64,000 nt of DNA from Rhodocollybia butyracea (taxonomy: Eukaryota > Basidiomycota > Agaricomycetes > Agaricales > Omphalotaceae): positions 62,001 to 126,000 of the forward strand of contig JADNRY010000110.1 in the NCBI GenBank assembly GCA_015501585.1, read 5' to 3'. Numbering within the stretch: the first letter of the stretch is position 1; each line of letters begins with the position of its first letter. Shown here one piece after another: positions 22,857-35,818 of the stretch. The notes below the pieces were generated by a model. That model had not been told where the DNA came from. It saw nothing but the letters and a program-made list of their open reading frames with translations, and made no database searches. The translations under genes were made by a program, and so were the position numbers.

Positions 22857-25657
22857 TTACTCGGCAATCAACTCGACAACCAGAGGTAAGCCCTTTTCTT
22901 CTATAAAGCCACCTTCAGGGGTTTCTGAAGGTCGACGAACGGACGGGGAGATAATTTGCGAAAGGTTCCAAACAACTTCTTCATTCGTCGACGAAAACTT
23001 GAAGCGGCGTAGAAGGGTTGCTAGGATGATTTCTGATGGGGAGAAAAGGTCAGGGTAAATGCGTGCCCAGAAAGAAAGAAAGAACATGGCGAACTGACTC
23101 ATTTCAATCAAAGCGAACCTGTATCCACTTGAAAATGATACAATTCGCCAAAGAGTCAGCAGGCGGAAGCTTTATCTCACTCGCAGGGTTACTTACATGC
23201 ACGATCGTCCTCCCCCAAGAAACGATAGCCTACACAGGAAGGAAATTCAGGACACGAATGATCCGCGTGGGCTCGCAAACTAGTCAACTTACATGCCAGA
23301 GTAAATGCTAGGCAGGCGTATGGAAGACGGGTTCTCATTCGACAACCATCGTTCGGGTTTCCCAAACCTTTGAACCTCGTGAGCGGTTGATCCCCATATT
23401 TTTTCAGACTTTAACATTACCTTTGCATCCGAACCCCAGACGGACTCGAGGCGATTTGCTCCAGCAATACCTACGAAGAGCGTCGTCCCAACTGGAACTG
23501 TCACAGAGGCATCTGCGACTTCTGAATTTGTAGTCGAGTACGGCAACGTTGTTTCCTTGACCGATCTGTGTATGTTGAGTTTCAAGTAGATGGAGCTTGA
23601 GAAAAGTAGACTCACGTTCTGCGTACAAAGGGTACAGGTGGATATCTAGAAACATTTTTCCAAGTCACGATAGCCAGAAGAAGAAATGAAGCGGTTGACT
23701 CACAAACGAAGAGTTTCTTTAATGACTGCATCTAGCCAACGCAGTTCGCTAATTGCCTCATATTCAAGTCGATCATCATCTCCGAACGCCGCTATAACCT
23801 CATCTCTTGTCTACAGATACTCCCATGAGTGATGGATTTTATGAATCACTATAACCTCATTCACCTTCTCTTGTATCTCAGGGCTTGTCCCCAGCAAATG
23901 CAGAATCCGCGATAGCGCAGAAGACGTCGTGTCTTGTGCCCCAAAGATAAGAACCCTATGCGTGTTGAATAAATTCACGATGCGACAAAAAGTAGTAAAT
24001 ATACGACGCACGTCATCTGACCCGTGAGTTCAGATTCAGAGAGTTTCTCCCCTTCCGCGGCTTTTCCATTCGCACGAACTGAACGGTAAATCTGCATAAG
24101 CGTCATCGGAGATGAAGAGGCAAAAGAACACCAACGAAGAACACTGATGATATCTTTGTCTTCATCTCTCCGTCAATGCTTCGCTATAATCATTTTCCGG
24201 TCTCATTGAAATCTGCTTCTCTCGCAAAATACTTCGAGCCGTACGGTCCATGATATCCGAAATATCCTGCAAAAATTAATAGAAATTTTATCTACAAAGC
24301 AACTTTCTTGTAGCTCACCTTCACCTTTTGGATTGCTCTATTAGGCGCCAATTCAACCAGTTTTCTCCTGAACCATGACGGCCCCAGTCGCGACAAGAAC
24401 GGAGCAAACTGCCGTAGTACCGAAAGCGAGAATAGGGTAGGTCTAGAAACGATACGTACAGTCTGATCAGCTTCGCGCTCAAAAAGAAAATGTAAAGACT
24501 CGGAATGTGAGTAAGCAACTTACATCAGTTCCTTGATCGCAGAGGTGTATGGGTTGTTGTGTGGAGAATCCAGTGGATCCTAGTAGAAAGCAGTGAGCAA
24601 ATATCGATGCAGAAAATGAAAAAGCGGGAATAAAACGGAAGCTTTTTACGGAAATGCACAGTAAGTACGGGAGGGTACTCACAAAAGAATAGCCCAACAC
24701 CGTCCGCCCAATGGTTTCCAACGCCACGCGGGACATCCATTCTGACATATCCAAAATACTGTTTCCTGTCGCCGCCAACGAGGCATTCGATTCCCGCGCT
24801 ACTACGTCCGCAAGCTGTGTTTCCGAAAACCAAAATAGTCCAAATCATCAGTGGTATCAGGCGCGCAGGGAAATGATCTCACCTTTTCCGCAATATCATA
24901 CATTATTGGAGTTACTCGCTTTAGTTGAGGAACGGTGAAAACGGGGGCTACGATTTTACGCTGCTTTTTGTGTACACTGCCTGATTTGGCCAGTTTGAGT
25001 GAGTCATTTTGATGATAACCTTCGACATCGCGTACCTGTTGTACTCACAAGACCTATGAATTTTCGATCGTGAGACGAATGGACTAAACGGAAAACTGCG
25101 CCACAGAGTGCTCACCAGGTCCAAAAATGATCCTGTTCGACCTACCAACGTACGGTAAACTGAAAAATTCGAAGCTCGAAGAAATATCACACACTCTATA
25201 AAGACTGCAGTTTCCTCGAACGCGTCTTGGTCCTTCAGGATAATGCTTTGTAAAGCGTGTGGGTCGGATATATACAACTGTTCTTCCTGATATTGAGTTT
25301 GTGTTAGTTTTACAGTATCATAACATTACTGTCTATGCGATGCTGGCGGAGACAGACCAGAGTGAAAACTTACTCCGAAAAACCCGTATACCTTTACCAT
25401 GCCTCCGAAACTGTCCACAAGAAATTGATGAAAGGGGAGTCCTTTAGCGTTGAAAAGTTGCCCAAGGTTCCCTGCAAACATTGGCTTAGCAAATTCTAAA
25501 AGGGATGGAAAAATTTTTACCTTTGAACCATGACTTGGATGCAGGTCCTGGAAGGTGTTGAAATCGGGGGGACATATAAAGCCATTTAAAAAAAAGGAAA
25601 ATGAGGTAGTACATGATGAGGTCTATAGCCAGGGGGATGAGTGGCTTTTGTAGCATT
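22857..25657 (-). CDS. Cytochrome P450 monooxygenase, membrane anchored
   Basis: Class II fungal P450 split by many introns; start 25657, stop 22857. The N-terminus (MLQKPLIPLAIDLIMYYLIF) is a single ER anchor helix, followed by the proline hinge QHLPGPASKSW. Internal landmarks in order: SLLFGPGLL-like and RKQ region near 24900-25000; C-helix and substrate region; I-helix oxygen-binding motif FGAQDTTSS near 23930; K-helix KETLRLYPPVPFVRRT near 23700 (ExxR present, split by an intron); PERW near 23350; heme-binding FLGGGRSCIGYRFA near 23140-23210, where the Cys exon ends TGCAT and the acceptor at TTCAAG restores the CIG. All essential residues are visible. The subfamily and substrate cannot be told by eye. 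It is not clustered with other obvious biosynthetic genes. Confidence 0.87.
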
Positions 25658-26343
25658 GTGTATCGAGATGGAAATTTTTGATAGTAAAAAGGAAAGAAGG
25701 TAGACCCCAAGAGACCAGACCGGCTATTTATGCTGAATCCATGACCTCCGGGATTCTAAGCCAAGAAAGGCTGAGTGCGTACCGTTCCGATTCCCGCGTT
25801 GCTATCAGAAAAAACAAGGAAAGTGCTGGGGAGTCATAGCTGGGGAGTCAAACGGCGTTTCAGATTTGTGGCCGGTAAGCTAACATAGTGAGCGAAGTTT
25901 GGAGAGCATTTACAGCTTTACTACAAGTCATCTGTGACTTGAATTTGCATGTTGTAGGATGGTCCCGCAAGTTCGAGTCAGACTCTTCCAAGCAGAAATC
26001 AAGCGCTATTGAAACAAACTTGGCAAGCGCCTCAGTCGCTACACTCTGTAGATGTTAACCATTATTCAGACAAATACTCAGGAACCCTCCAATTCATTTT
26101 CGGCTCTAACTTGAAGAGCAAAGATCCCGAGAGTTGAGCGCAAGAGGCAAGAGGCAGGAGAAAATACACAGCCAAGTATCGCCTCTTCATATGTGAGCGC
26201 TGACCAGCTCAAAGTTTGCTTGAACTTCAAGCCTCTTCAAGTTGAAGTCATCGTAATTGAAGTTTGAACGAAAATGTAACGAAAGAAAGAGTGGGCGTCC
26301 ATATAAGCGCCGAAGAATTTTGCTTTTATCACTTCTCATTCAA
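25658..26343. promoter_or_regulatory. Divergent promoter region, P450 / UTP16
   Basis: 686 bp between two divergently transcribed genes; presumably carries both promoters. No strong TATA box. The plus-strand frame continues upstream of the UTP16 ATG but has no better start. Confidence 0.5.
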
Positions 26344-27302
26344 ATGGCTCCCTTTCGCGATGACAGCGATTCGGACGAAGCTCCAGAGGCATTTACGCTC
26401 TCTCAAACCAAAGGTGTCGCCAAAAAGCGAAATGCTGCCCTTCGTGAACTCGAAGCGGCTGAAAAACAAAAACAAAAGACGAAGAACCGGGAAAGGGATA
26501 GGAAATTGAAGGAACAGGCTTCTCAGAGTGTCAAACGGAGAAAAGTTGATGTTGAAGAAGAGGAAAATGACGATGAATCTGGCGGAGAATTGGACAGTGG
26601 TGTTGAGGCTCGTATGTTACGCGCTATGCAACAGGCGGATGAAGAGGAAAGTGATGTAGATGTGGAGAGCGGTGGCGAAAACGACGAGGAAGACGAGGAC
26701 GAAGAAGAAGAAGAAGAAAGTGATCTAGATGTGGAAGGCGGCAGCGAAAACGAGAAGGACAGCAATGACGATGAAGAAGAAGATGCAGAAATGGAGGAAG
26801 CCTTTGACGAAGTGATGGACGACGTTCCGTCCAAAGCAAATCGCCTTCCAGACCATCTCTTCACCTCCACTTTCACCTCAAAACCTACCAAGGATCCCTT
26901 AGCGTCTTCGAAAATCACCCAACAAAAAAAAAAGAAAATACGCCGCAAACGATCTGGAAATGCTCCAAAGGATATCATTATTGGGTACGTGCCGAAAAAT
27001 TTACAAGTTATTATGCTTTCGTTATTCATTGCATATCTAGCTCTCGTACTGTGCGGACGCTGTCACACATTGACGGAGCTCCCAAAGCGTCTGCAGCGAT
27101 GGTTCCTTCCGCCAAAGTCAAAAAATTCCTCGATAAAAGTCTTTCGATCAAGGGAAACAAGTCGCGAACAAGAGGTTGGGAGCGGAGACCAGGTTCGTAG
27201 CCAAGTGTACTTATAGCCTTTCTTACAACTTACCCCATTTCAGCCAATATCGGAAGTATGCGAAGACAAGGACCTGCAGCACACTTCGTTCGAGGTTCAT
27301 AG
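26344..27302 (+). CDS. Utp16/Bud21-like U3 snoRNP-associated protein
   Basis: Three exons, 26344-26984, 27041-27192 and 27244-27302, 283 residues. The first two thirds are highly charged: a Lys-rich segment (residues about 35-75, NLS-like KRRK) and long Glu/Asp runs (about 75-165), as in nucleolar proteins. The conserved part is C-terminal: LPDHLFTSTFTSK, then RRKRSG, then GSRTVRTLSHIDGAPKAS and VKKFLDKSLSIKGNKSRTRG, which matches the U3 snoRNA-associated (Utp16) domain. In yeast the protein is a component of the small-subunit processome for 18S rRNA maturation. The ATG at 26344 (MAPFRDDSDSDEAPEAF) fits family starts; an upstream in-frame stretch at 26257 lacks similar character. Convergent with CHK1, 154 bp apart. 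Confidence 0.8.
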
Positions 27303-27456
27303 GTCAATGGTCATATATGTACATACTTATCTACATGGGTGTGATATATACAGTTGATACTTGCTATAATACATTGCATAAAGGAAATCCTGTCACGAAT
27401 AAGCAAAAAATCTTCAGATGAATATGTAACCTAGATCTCTTCCAACCTCCAGCCAA

Positions 27457-29453
27457 TCACTTCTTCAGAACATGCGGGGCAACGTCAGGCGACTGAAGTA
27501 ACAACTTCCACATCTGACGCCAGGAAAGTGGATTCCCCTAGTCCAGCTCAGCTCGATTCAACCGTGTCGCACGGGGAAAAAATAGCTCACCTCGTCTCGC
27601 GACATTACACAAAAGCTGCTCTTAACTCCTCGGTATTCAAAGTTTTCAATCTCCACCCATCCTTTGAACGGCATCTTTCGCTTATCATGCCCTCCGACAC
27701 GCATTTTGAGCATATCACCATTTGAGGCGCCTGCTTTGCACTGGATCCCAAGCCCTTCCAATGCTCCCTTGACGATTGGCATGAGCAGCACCGGTTCTAT
27801 CGAAGCATAGAAACGCGTCAAATGTGGCGTGTATCGAGTACCATTTTGAGTTTGTGACTACAACGTAGAAGATGGTCAGAGCCGGTATCCGGTGTATGTG
27901 GGAACTCACGAAAAGCATGAGAGTCTGCGTAAATTGCGTGTTATGTGCCGCAGGCTGCATATTGACATCCCCGTCGACATCCATGTCACTGAGGCAACAG
28001 TCAGACTGTATCCTTGCGGAAAAGATCAACTTACTGTTGTTGAGAAGCGGGCATCACATAGTCCATGTCTCCATTAGCCCGCAGGGACTGAGTGAGTTTA
28101 TCGGCGAGAACCGTAGTGCTTTGTCGTGCAAGTTGACTCGCTCTAGAATTCGCAAAAAAACAAAAATATCTGAATAAGAGCGCAAACTGATGAGCGTGTC
28201 AATGCACACCTTATACACCAAGGATGCTGCATTGCCGCTGAAAGCGTCATGCGTTCCGCAGGATTGACTGTCAACAGTGAACAGATCAGAGCTAACAACG
28301 ACGGCGGGATCAGATTTTGAGAGAAGGCGAGGATTCCACACGACTCACACAGTGCAGTTTGACCCAGACGATTCCATGGATCCTCTTCGAAAATCTCTCC
28401 AGACTTGTAGCGTCGAAACTCCGGACTATGTCTGGTAGGCTCATCCCAAGGCGTATCTGCAATTCGGAAGAGAGAGCGTGTCAACATAACGATGTGCGTA
28501 TGATATATGAACATCGCTCACTACCGGCAAGCATCGTAAACAAGATAACGCCAATACCCCATATATCGACAGGTTCCGCAAAGTATGTTTCGTCGGTGTT
28601 CAGCTAAATGGATTGCAATTGAAATCCAATTCAAGTATAATACGTTGGTAATAGCTTACCTCTGGAGCAACATAAGGCAAACTTCCACACCGTTCAGACA
28701 ACGATCTAGTTTTTCCGTTACTCAGTTTGAACACCGCTGATAAGCCAAAATCTGATATTTTGAGGTTTCCAGCCACGTCAAGTAAAAGGTTTTCGGGCTT
28801 GAGATCTCGATGGCAGACACCTCTTTCGTGTATGAATTTCTGGAACAAATGCCATGGGTATGTCTTAGATTTGAAGGAATGATGGAACGTACCATCCCAG
28901 ATAGTAACTGATTAAAATACAGATGAGCTACTTCGTCACCGACGCCAATGTCCGGGGCTGTAAACAATGAGCATGCTGAATAGCCTATGAATGACAACGC
29001 ACCGATCTTATCAAACAAATCCCCACCCGCCGCCAACTCCAGTAACATATATATCCCAGGAACGTAGAAATCTTTGTGCTTTGGCTCTACTGTCACTGCG
29101 CCAATAAACTCTAGAACATGCACATGTTTTAAGATTGAATGTATTCGTATTTCTTTCTCGATAGTCTTGCGTTCTTTCTCCGTTGTCTGTTCATTAAGCG
29201 AGACGAGTTTACATGCTGCTACGCGGTGTTCTTCAAGGTTTACAGCTCTGAAGACACTGAGATAATTAGAGAGTATATTAGTGTCCCGTACCAGGAATGA
29301 TTTTGTCTGCGAACGCGTCAAAGACTTACGTTGAAAATCCACCACCACCAATTTGCTGGATGAGATCGTATCCTGCGACCAGTTCATTCAGAGGAGATAG
29401 AAGGAAGATAGACATGTAGACCTACCTAGGACTTTAGCGTACTTGGCACTCAT
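27457..29453 (-). CDS. CHK1: Chk1 DNA-damage checkpoint Ser/Thr kinase
   Basis: Multi-exon gene, start 29453 ([10 protein letters not shown]), stop 27457. The kinase domain comes first: glycine loop [28 protein letters not shown] with the catalytic lysine, [14 protein letters not shown] hinge, [22 protein letters not shown], and the APE region [15 protein letters not shown] and [10 protein letters not shown] are characteristic of Chk1. The C-terminal regulatory part includes [13 protein letters not shown] and [10 protein letters not shown], resembling the kinase-associated (KA1-like) domain found at the end of Chk1, and ends after a last small exon with [13 protein letters not shown]. Expected role: G2/M arrest downstream of ATR-type kinase (Rad3/Mec1). 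Introns are about 50 bp. No damage seen. Confidence 0.85.
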
Positions 29454-29894
29454 GCTAAGATTTACCAAAGTTAAACTTGGAGTTGAACAAAAGAAAAGGA
29501 AAGTTAAAAGTCTGTCACACGTCATTCGGTCACGACTTATAGCACGTGTACTGTGACAGTACGCCGTTTTGGTTTCGCACGCACGCATACGTATGACCAC
29601 TCTTGAACTACTCGTGGACTCGAACTCTGCACTTTCAAGATCTTTTATGAAAGCTCGATCAACTGCCGACACGATTATCATCTCACGACTAGGTAGCAGG
29701 TACCGGTTCTACATACTCCTGCTCACCACAAAGTTCTTCGAAGCCTTACCAAACCAATGCGCAAAGAATCAAGATTATAATTTTCATGAAATATTTCGTT
29801 ATGTACATCGGAGCCCAGCTGTTCCTCAGTGGAACCGCTTCGGTTATCCTTCAAGTTCTTTCTATCTATCTAGTCGACGTCATTTTTCAAGCGC
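29454..29894. other. Intergenic: CHK1 upstream region
   Basis: The gap between CHK1 (start 29453) and the next minus-strand gene (stop 29895). A plus-strand open frame of 151 codons overlaps here and the next gene's last exon; it has no recognisable motif and is probably chance. Confidence 0.55.
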
Positions 29895-30729
29895 TCAAGG
29901 GCCGTCTTCGAAGATGGCATGGGTGACCTCAACCTCAGCCAGCTCTTTGAATGCAGCAATAGACGATGCATATGGCTCTTCCTTGATGGCGTTGCGGCTC
30001 TCCTACAGAAACACAAGAGAATGAAAATGTCGTCATAGCAAGAAAGAAATAGTTCTTTACCGCTATGGAGGACCAACCGCCGAGAATGAGATACCTTCCG
30101 TCCTTGCCCAGGCTCTCTCCAAAAGCGTACGGGTGATGAACGTTGTTGAAAGCCTCAGCAAGCTTATGGGCGTGCACTTTGATCTGGTCATCAGAAACTC
30201 CGGCCTTGGCATGCACCAGCACGACTACTGTAACAGCAGCCTCCAATGGGGGCACGGGAGCACCCACCACTCCAATAATCTAGAATCATATACCGAGTTA
30301 TTATGAAGATGGGGAAGGTTCAACTTGCGATTCTTACCTGGGAGCGTCTTACTTCGCCAACGGCGGCTTCCTGGAAAATGGCTGAGGCTTTGGTAAAGTC
30401 ATCAGTGCTGGCGAATTTCTTCAAGTGTTCTGCCGACTCCCATGCTGTGATTGGAAGTCAGTATTGCTTCAACATCGAGCAATTCCCAATAAATATACCA
30501 GTGACAATGTATCCCTTCTTTCCGCCTTCCTCAGGGACTTGAATACCTCGGAACGAGCTTAAAGCAAAATGAGTACTTGATCCAATCGATGACATTGACC
30601 TCATCGCGCTAACCGAATACGCCCATCCACTTTACCGATCTTTGCAAGGGCTTCGTCGTAGTGGCTGCGATTGTTGAGGTAAGCATCGCTGGCATCGAAG
30701 TAGGCACATGAGAGTATTTTGCCAGACAT
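29895..30729 (-). CDS. Hypothetical protein, probable dimeric alpha/beta-barrel (ABM-like)
   Basis: Five exons (30614-30729, 30499-30557, 30338-30444, 30061-30279, 29895-30002), 202 residues, all phases consistent. It opens MSGKILSCAYFDASDAYLNN, has a middle AWESAEHLKKFASTDDFTKA and a second half with AAVTVVVLVHAKAGVSDDQI and GRYLILGGWSSIA. The alternation of short beta strands with helices, and two W-E/S-containing segments about 90 residues apart, recalls tandem ferredoxin-like barrels (ABM / stress-responsive families), often small cytosolic enzymes or stress proteins. No signal peptide or membrane helix. No catalytic residues can be named. A TATA box lies about 85 bp upstream. Fold assignment is tentative; the gene structure is well supported. 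Confidence 0.75.
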
Positions 30730-30812
30730 TATGAGTAAACGAGTTTGGAATCAAGGTGAGAGTTGTGAGTCTAGTGGGATTGCTGGTTGATGATCTCGCA
30801 GACTGAGACTGG

Positions 30813-30819
30813 TTTTATA
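30813..30819 (-). promoter_or_regulatory. TATA box of the alpha/beta-barrel-like gene
   Basis: TATAAAA on the minus strand, 84-90 bp upstream of the ATG at 30729. Confidence 0.6.
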
Positions 30820-33503
30820 CGCGCGCGCCAGTACCCAAGTATCATGGAATTGCTGCGAGGCTTATGCCCTGCAATGACGAAGTTGTATTGCCCCGGACTC
30901 CGATCGTAGTCGGAATATGGACACATACCCGAGCTGGTAGTATCGAGTACCGCCACCTATATGTCTTCCCGTCAATGATTCCTTCCTTTCCCAGATTCCT
31001 ATCGATACGAAAACTTACCTCGTCCCAGTGATTGCTGACGATGGTACGAGGTAAGCTATTGAAATGATTTGTTCAGTATAGGCTTCTCACCGTATCGCTA
31101 GTAACGTAATTTGGTTCCTCTCAGCTTCAGGCGACGTCTGTCAAATATCTCCAAAGTAAGCAAGTGGTTGAACTTGGTGTGGAGAGAAACAAAATCAAGT
31201 GCGACGGCTCGGATTCAAATTGCGCCATGCTCTCAAGTCTTGTGTTTCAAGTTTGTACAATCGTGCTGCTTTACTACCTAGTAGCTGTCAAGCTGCTCCA
31301 AAATCCATCCGACGATAAAACCTATGATAATCGACTCAGAGGATCGCACGTCACAAGCCTTTGTTACAGAAGTTTCCAACTGTATCGGGGATCGGGGATG
31401 TGTCGGGCGGGAGAGCGCCCAGTTTAAGCTTTTCCATCAAATTGACTATGAAAGACGAAAATCCATTGGGCCACCAATTCAAAAACTACATAAGGACTCA
31501 AATGTAAGCGTGAGGCTCGGGCAGCGGGCTTCGACAAACGCTGGAAGGTCATCGTCGTCAGCCTGACTCAGCCTATCTCTCCACAGTCAGAGCTTGACAT
31601 TCGTGCTGAAACAGATCCACAACCAGAATATGCATACTACGAGTTTCTCGCGGGTCAAGACGAGGTTAAGAAGATCGTAAATCAGTGCTTCTATCAGCTG
31701 ATATCGGCTTTAACGCATCCTGCATTCACTCATATGATGTGATTGAGTCATTGCGACTGCCTTAGTACCTTTGGGTGCCAAACCTTTCCTCAGAGAACTT
31801 GGTGAAAGGAGGTAAACCTCGGGTACTACTCAGAGTAGCAACCCGACGCATAGTGTCAAGCGGTTTTGGAGTCTGCCTTCGGGAGACACCACAACAGTGT
31901 TGATGCTCCATTAAACGTTAAAGGTTCTGTCTCATCAGCACTTCCATCTTCAGAGGCTGTGTCCTACATAAAGTTGGCGAGTGATCTATAGCTAAGTCAC
32001 CCGACCGGCTGGTCGCTGCCTAAACCGACCGACGAACCCTACTCATGTCACTGCGCAAAAATTGCTGATAGAGGAGGTGACACTATGTGCAAAGACCATC
32101 TGAAGGCAGCTGAGGCCATGAATGATATACAAGTTTGCGCTGCTCCCCTGTAAACAAACGTATAGAGTCTGCCTAGTACGGGAGACAATGAATGGTCCAG
32201 CCCTCGAGCTTCAGAACTTTTGCACCTTTGACGCTCCCTGCCTCTATGCTCGAATGACGGTGTAGCAAAACACCACAATATCTCTGCGTGAACTCTGCCT
32301 TGAGTGAGCAAACCTTCGCCTTGCTAATTCCAGTTCATGGTGGAATTATCGATACTGTCCATCGGTGCCGACCGCTCAGTTAGCGTCACTTCAAGCTCCA
32401 ACTTTCCGAGATCAAGAATATTCGGAGAAGACCACAAGTAGCGTTTAACGTAAGATCTACGCTAATCCAGAAACAGGATCCTTAGATGAGATTTTGAGAC
32501 CAAGCACCGTCCCATAAGGGAAAAGGGCCTCCCCTTCACTCCAGTCTTCTCTCCAGTGGCACATCCCGGTTCATAGGGCGGCAAATTATCAAAATTGACT
32601 GGCCGTATAACATCGCATCATCTTTGTGGTTTGCAAGGACTCCGAGCTTGAAGTAGCATCCATCATATGCCATATCGTTAGGGAATTCCATGGAAGGTTT
32701 GATGGATGCACCTTGCCAATCCAATAGTCCATGAGGCGTAGCTCGACCTTCTCGTGCCAGTGGGACTAGAAAATCATTGAATTAGAGCTCCGGACGCTTG
32801 GGCGTAAGGCAGGCAGCTAGAGTTAAGTGATTTTGGGGTGATAAAGTCACGGTCAGCTAGGGAAATGCACATATTGAGTAAGGACCAGATCAAAATTCTT
32901 TCTACAGTGATATGGGTTCTGGAGAACTATTTTGTCCATCAGTGTCATTATGAGCTAAAGCGCTGAAGGTCGGTGGGGTTTTTAACATGGTCTTCGTGTC
33001 CGGCAAGTACATCTTGACTTTCTCTTCAAGACCTCAGACTTCAGTACGTTGGTACTTATGGCATTACTTACGGAGTCCTTGATTAGCATGTGCGCCGTAC
33101 TGGCAGCAAAGACGATCATTGGTTGGACCAATGCTATACACTTACAAGCGAAAGAGATTATGGCGATCCCTTATCGATCGGAAGGGTGAGTAAAGCAAGG
33201 TAAAGCATAGAGATCCGAGCTCGGCGGGATAGTGGATGGGAATGGTTTTTTGGATGTGTGTGCGCCGAGCGCATGATCCCAAAAAACGAGAGATAATTCT
33301 GAGGAATCATTAAGGAAGCAAAGGCTGTAATTTGTAGGTTCTTATGGGTCCCTGCCGCTTCTCTCCCAGGTCATTTCCTTTGCGACCCCATTTGGACAAT
33401 TTCGGATCATACTTCGGTCCTCGATCGGGTTTTTCGGATCGGCATTGTCAGGGGTAATTTTGGGCGCTCACTTGGTACCTTGTTTGCTTTTAACGCTCGT
33501 TAT
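30820..33503. other. 2.7-kb region without a supported gene
   Basis: Only short overlapping frames occur (for example 31164-31566 plus, 32048-32311 minus), with no motif, no signal peptide and no convincing splice chain. I see no LTR ends or transposase motifs. The last few hundred bases presumably contain the promoter of the DUF21-CBS gene. Confidence 0.55.
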
Positions 33504-35818
33504 ATGAAGAAATACTCTCTGTTACTTTTCCTTGCTCGCAGAGCTCTTGCTGTTCCATTCAAATCATTTATTACTACCTACGTCTCGGACGAGAAGCCCA
33601 GTCTACCGCATGATGATACACCGGAAGTTGGTTCGCCCGAGTTTTGGTACAAAATGGGAATCAGCGTTGGGCTGGTGCTCTTAGGCGGAGTATTTGCTGG
33701 GTAAGTCTTCCCTATGAACTTCCCTGAACAAGTGTAACGGGCTTGTAGATTGACGCTTGGACTTATGGGTCTGGACGAACTGCATTTACGGGTGCTAGCC
33801 GCATCTTCTGATAACCAGGAGGAGAAAGAGAATGCGAGAAAGGGTATGTAGCGTGTCTTGCGCCTAGATATATCGCTAAGCTCTTCCAGTTCTCAAGCTA
33901 ATGAAGAAAGGAAGACATTGGGTTCTAGTAGTGCGTGTTTTGATAGAATTTGTGATTGACTTGTGTGGCTAATGCATGATAGGTGCTTTTGCTCGGTAAC
34001 GTGGTTAGTCCTGCTTCCCGTAGTGGCCACGAGAAGAAGAATGGCTTAATGCTCCAATAGATTATCAACGAAAGTTTACCCATATTTCTGGACGGAGCGG
34101 CATGTTTCTATATTCAATACACTGCTGTTCTCTAACAGACACTCTTAGATTGGAGGAGGAATTGCTGCTGTTGTTATATCTACTACCGCCATCGGTGAGC
34201 TAGTATGCCGACTATTTTCACTTCTCTGCTCTGACTTTGTATTATAGTTATTTTCGGGTATGTGGTCGTGTGATTCTCGCGATTTACTAATAGGATTGAT
34301 TTTACTGCTCAGCGAGTACGTTCCACCAATCTAACTGCTGTGGAGCTCTGGCTTAACAAGGTGTTTCCAGAATCATTCCTCAAGCCGTCAGCGTCCGCTA
34401 TGGTCTCTCGATAGGCGCACGATGCGCTCCCTTCGTCCTCACCCTTATGTGGATCATGTGTCAGTCCATTCTTCTCGGAGTTTCTCAAACTGACTTTTCT
34501 TGATGCAGCACCTATCGCCTACCCGATTGCTAAACTTCTCGATAGGGTGCTCGGCGCTAACGAAGCACATACCTACAAGAAAGCCGAACTGAAATCATTT
34601 TTGCAATTCCACCGTACGGGAGAAGAACCCTTAAGAGACGATGAGATTAGCATTTTGAACGGGGTGCTAGAGTTGAACACCAAGAGAGCGGAAAGCATTA
34701 TGACGCCTATGAATGTTTGTCGTTAATCTCTTGACTTCCTTTTTTGAAATTGATGTGGCTTTTCTGAAGGATGTAGTCAAGCTCAGTGCCGACACGATAC
34801 TTGACCATAAAACTTTGGATGCAATGTATGGTTTACTCTGGTTACGTTACACGACCTAGGCTCATTGTTATATTTTAGCCTCTCAAGTGGATATTCTCGA
34901 TTTCCAATACACGAGCCAGGTAATCCGCTGGCTTTTGTCGGGCTCTTGCTCATCAAAAAGGTACGTGTAAATCATATCTCATATCTTCTTTCAGTAACTT
35001 CGACTCTGTTAGCTTCTGCAATACGATCCCTCCAAAGCTCTTCCAATCTCCAGCTTCCCATTGTCCATCTTGCCAGAGGCACCGCTAACAATAAATTGCT
35101 TCCAGGCATTAGACTATTTGTATAATTTCTATCTTCGCATCTTCTCTTCAATGCTAATGATGCATGCTCAGTCAAACAGGTCGTGCGCATCTCCTTCTAA
35201 TCAGCTCCACGCCTGGGTATGCTGGTGGTGCTATTGGTGTCGTCACTTTGGAAGACATTATCGAGGTCGGTTCCTCATCGCACGGTCCTCTGTCGCTAAC
35301 TAGTTGGTTAGGAAATAATATCTGAAGAAATAGTCGACGAGACAGATCGATATGAAGATAACGTGAGCAAGAGACGAGCAAAACGCGCTACAACTGCGAA
35401 TATCATGAGAGGGTACGTAATCCAAAACAATTTTCTCAACGTCTAACCCACCCTTTCTCCCTTCGCCCTTTTCCCCCTACCTTACACTTATCACCCCAGA
35501 ATCGTCGAACGTGAACGCAAGCGGGACTCCATTGGCTCATACACTTCCATAACTAACCTTAACGGCGCCGCAGGCCACCTCAACTTTGGGTCCATCGAAT
35601 CCAACCTCAGTAACCTAGTTCCCAATATCGCTGCCGGTGTCGATGAGCGAGCTCCGTTACTCGGAGGTCGGTCTTCGACCGCGACTTCCGCTGTGACGAT
35701 TACCGCGAGGGATTATGCGCATATTCTGCATAGTCGAGAGGACGGTGCTGCGACCCCTTCGAGGACTCTTAGTGAGAATGGTGGGCAATCGTATGGATCT
35801 TATCAGTCGGAGAGATAG
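33504..35818 (+). CDS. DUF21-CBS membrane protein, Mam3/CNNM type
   Basis: Many-exon gene; first exon 33504-33700, stop 35816-35818. Signal or anchor sequence [16 protein letters not shown], then [35 protein letters not shown], and [20 protein letters not shown], the membrane helices and GEIIPQ motif of the DUF21/CNNM domain. [17 protein letters not shown] and AESIMTPM lead into the paired CBS domains ([23 protein letters not shown]), which bind adenine nucleotides. The C-terminal tail has a Ser/Thr/Asn-rich cytosolic stretch (from about 35510). Yeast Mam3 is a vacuolar membrane protein of metal homeostasis, and CNNMs are linked to Mg2+ transport. Function here is inferred from family. The ATG at 33504 was preferred because it starts the hydrophobic leader. 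Confidence 0.85.

Noticed and set aside
26523..27029. 168-codon Ser-rich minus-strand frame in UTP16
   Set aside because: Antisense of a GAA/GAC-rich acidic coding region, which gives long Ser/Phe frames by composition.
29569..30024. 151-codon plus-strand frame
   Set aside because: Overlaps the antisense of a well-supported exon and has no motif; a shadow frame.
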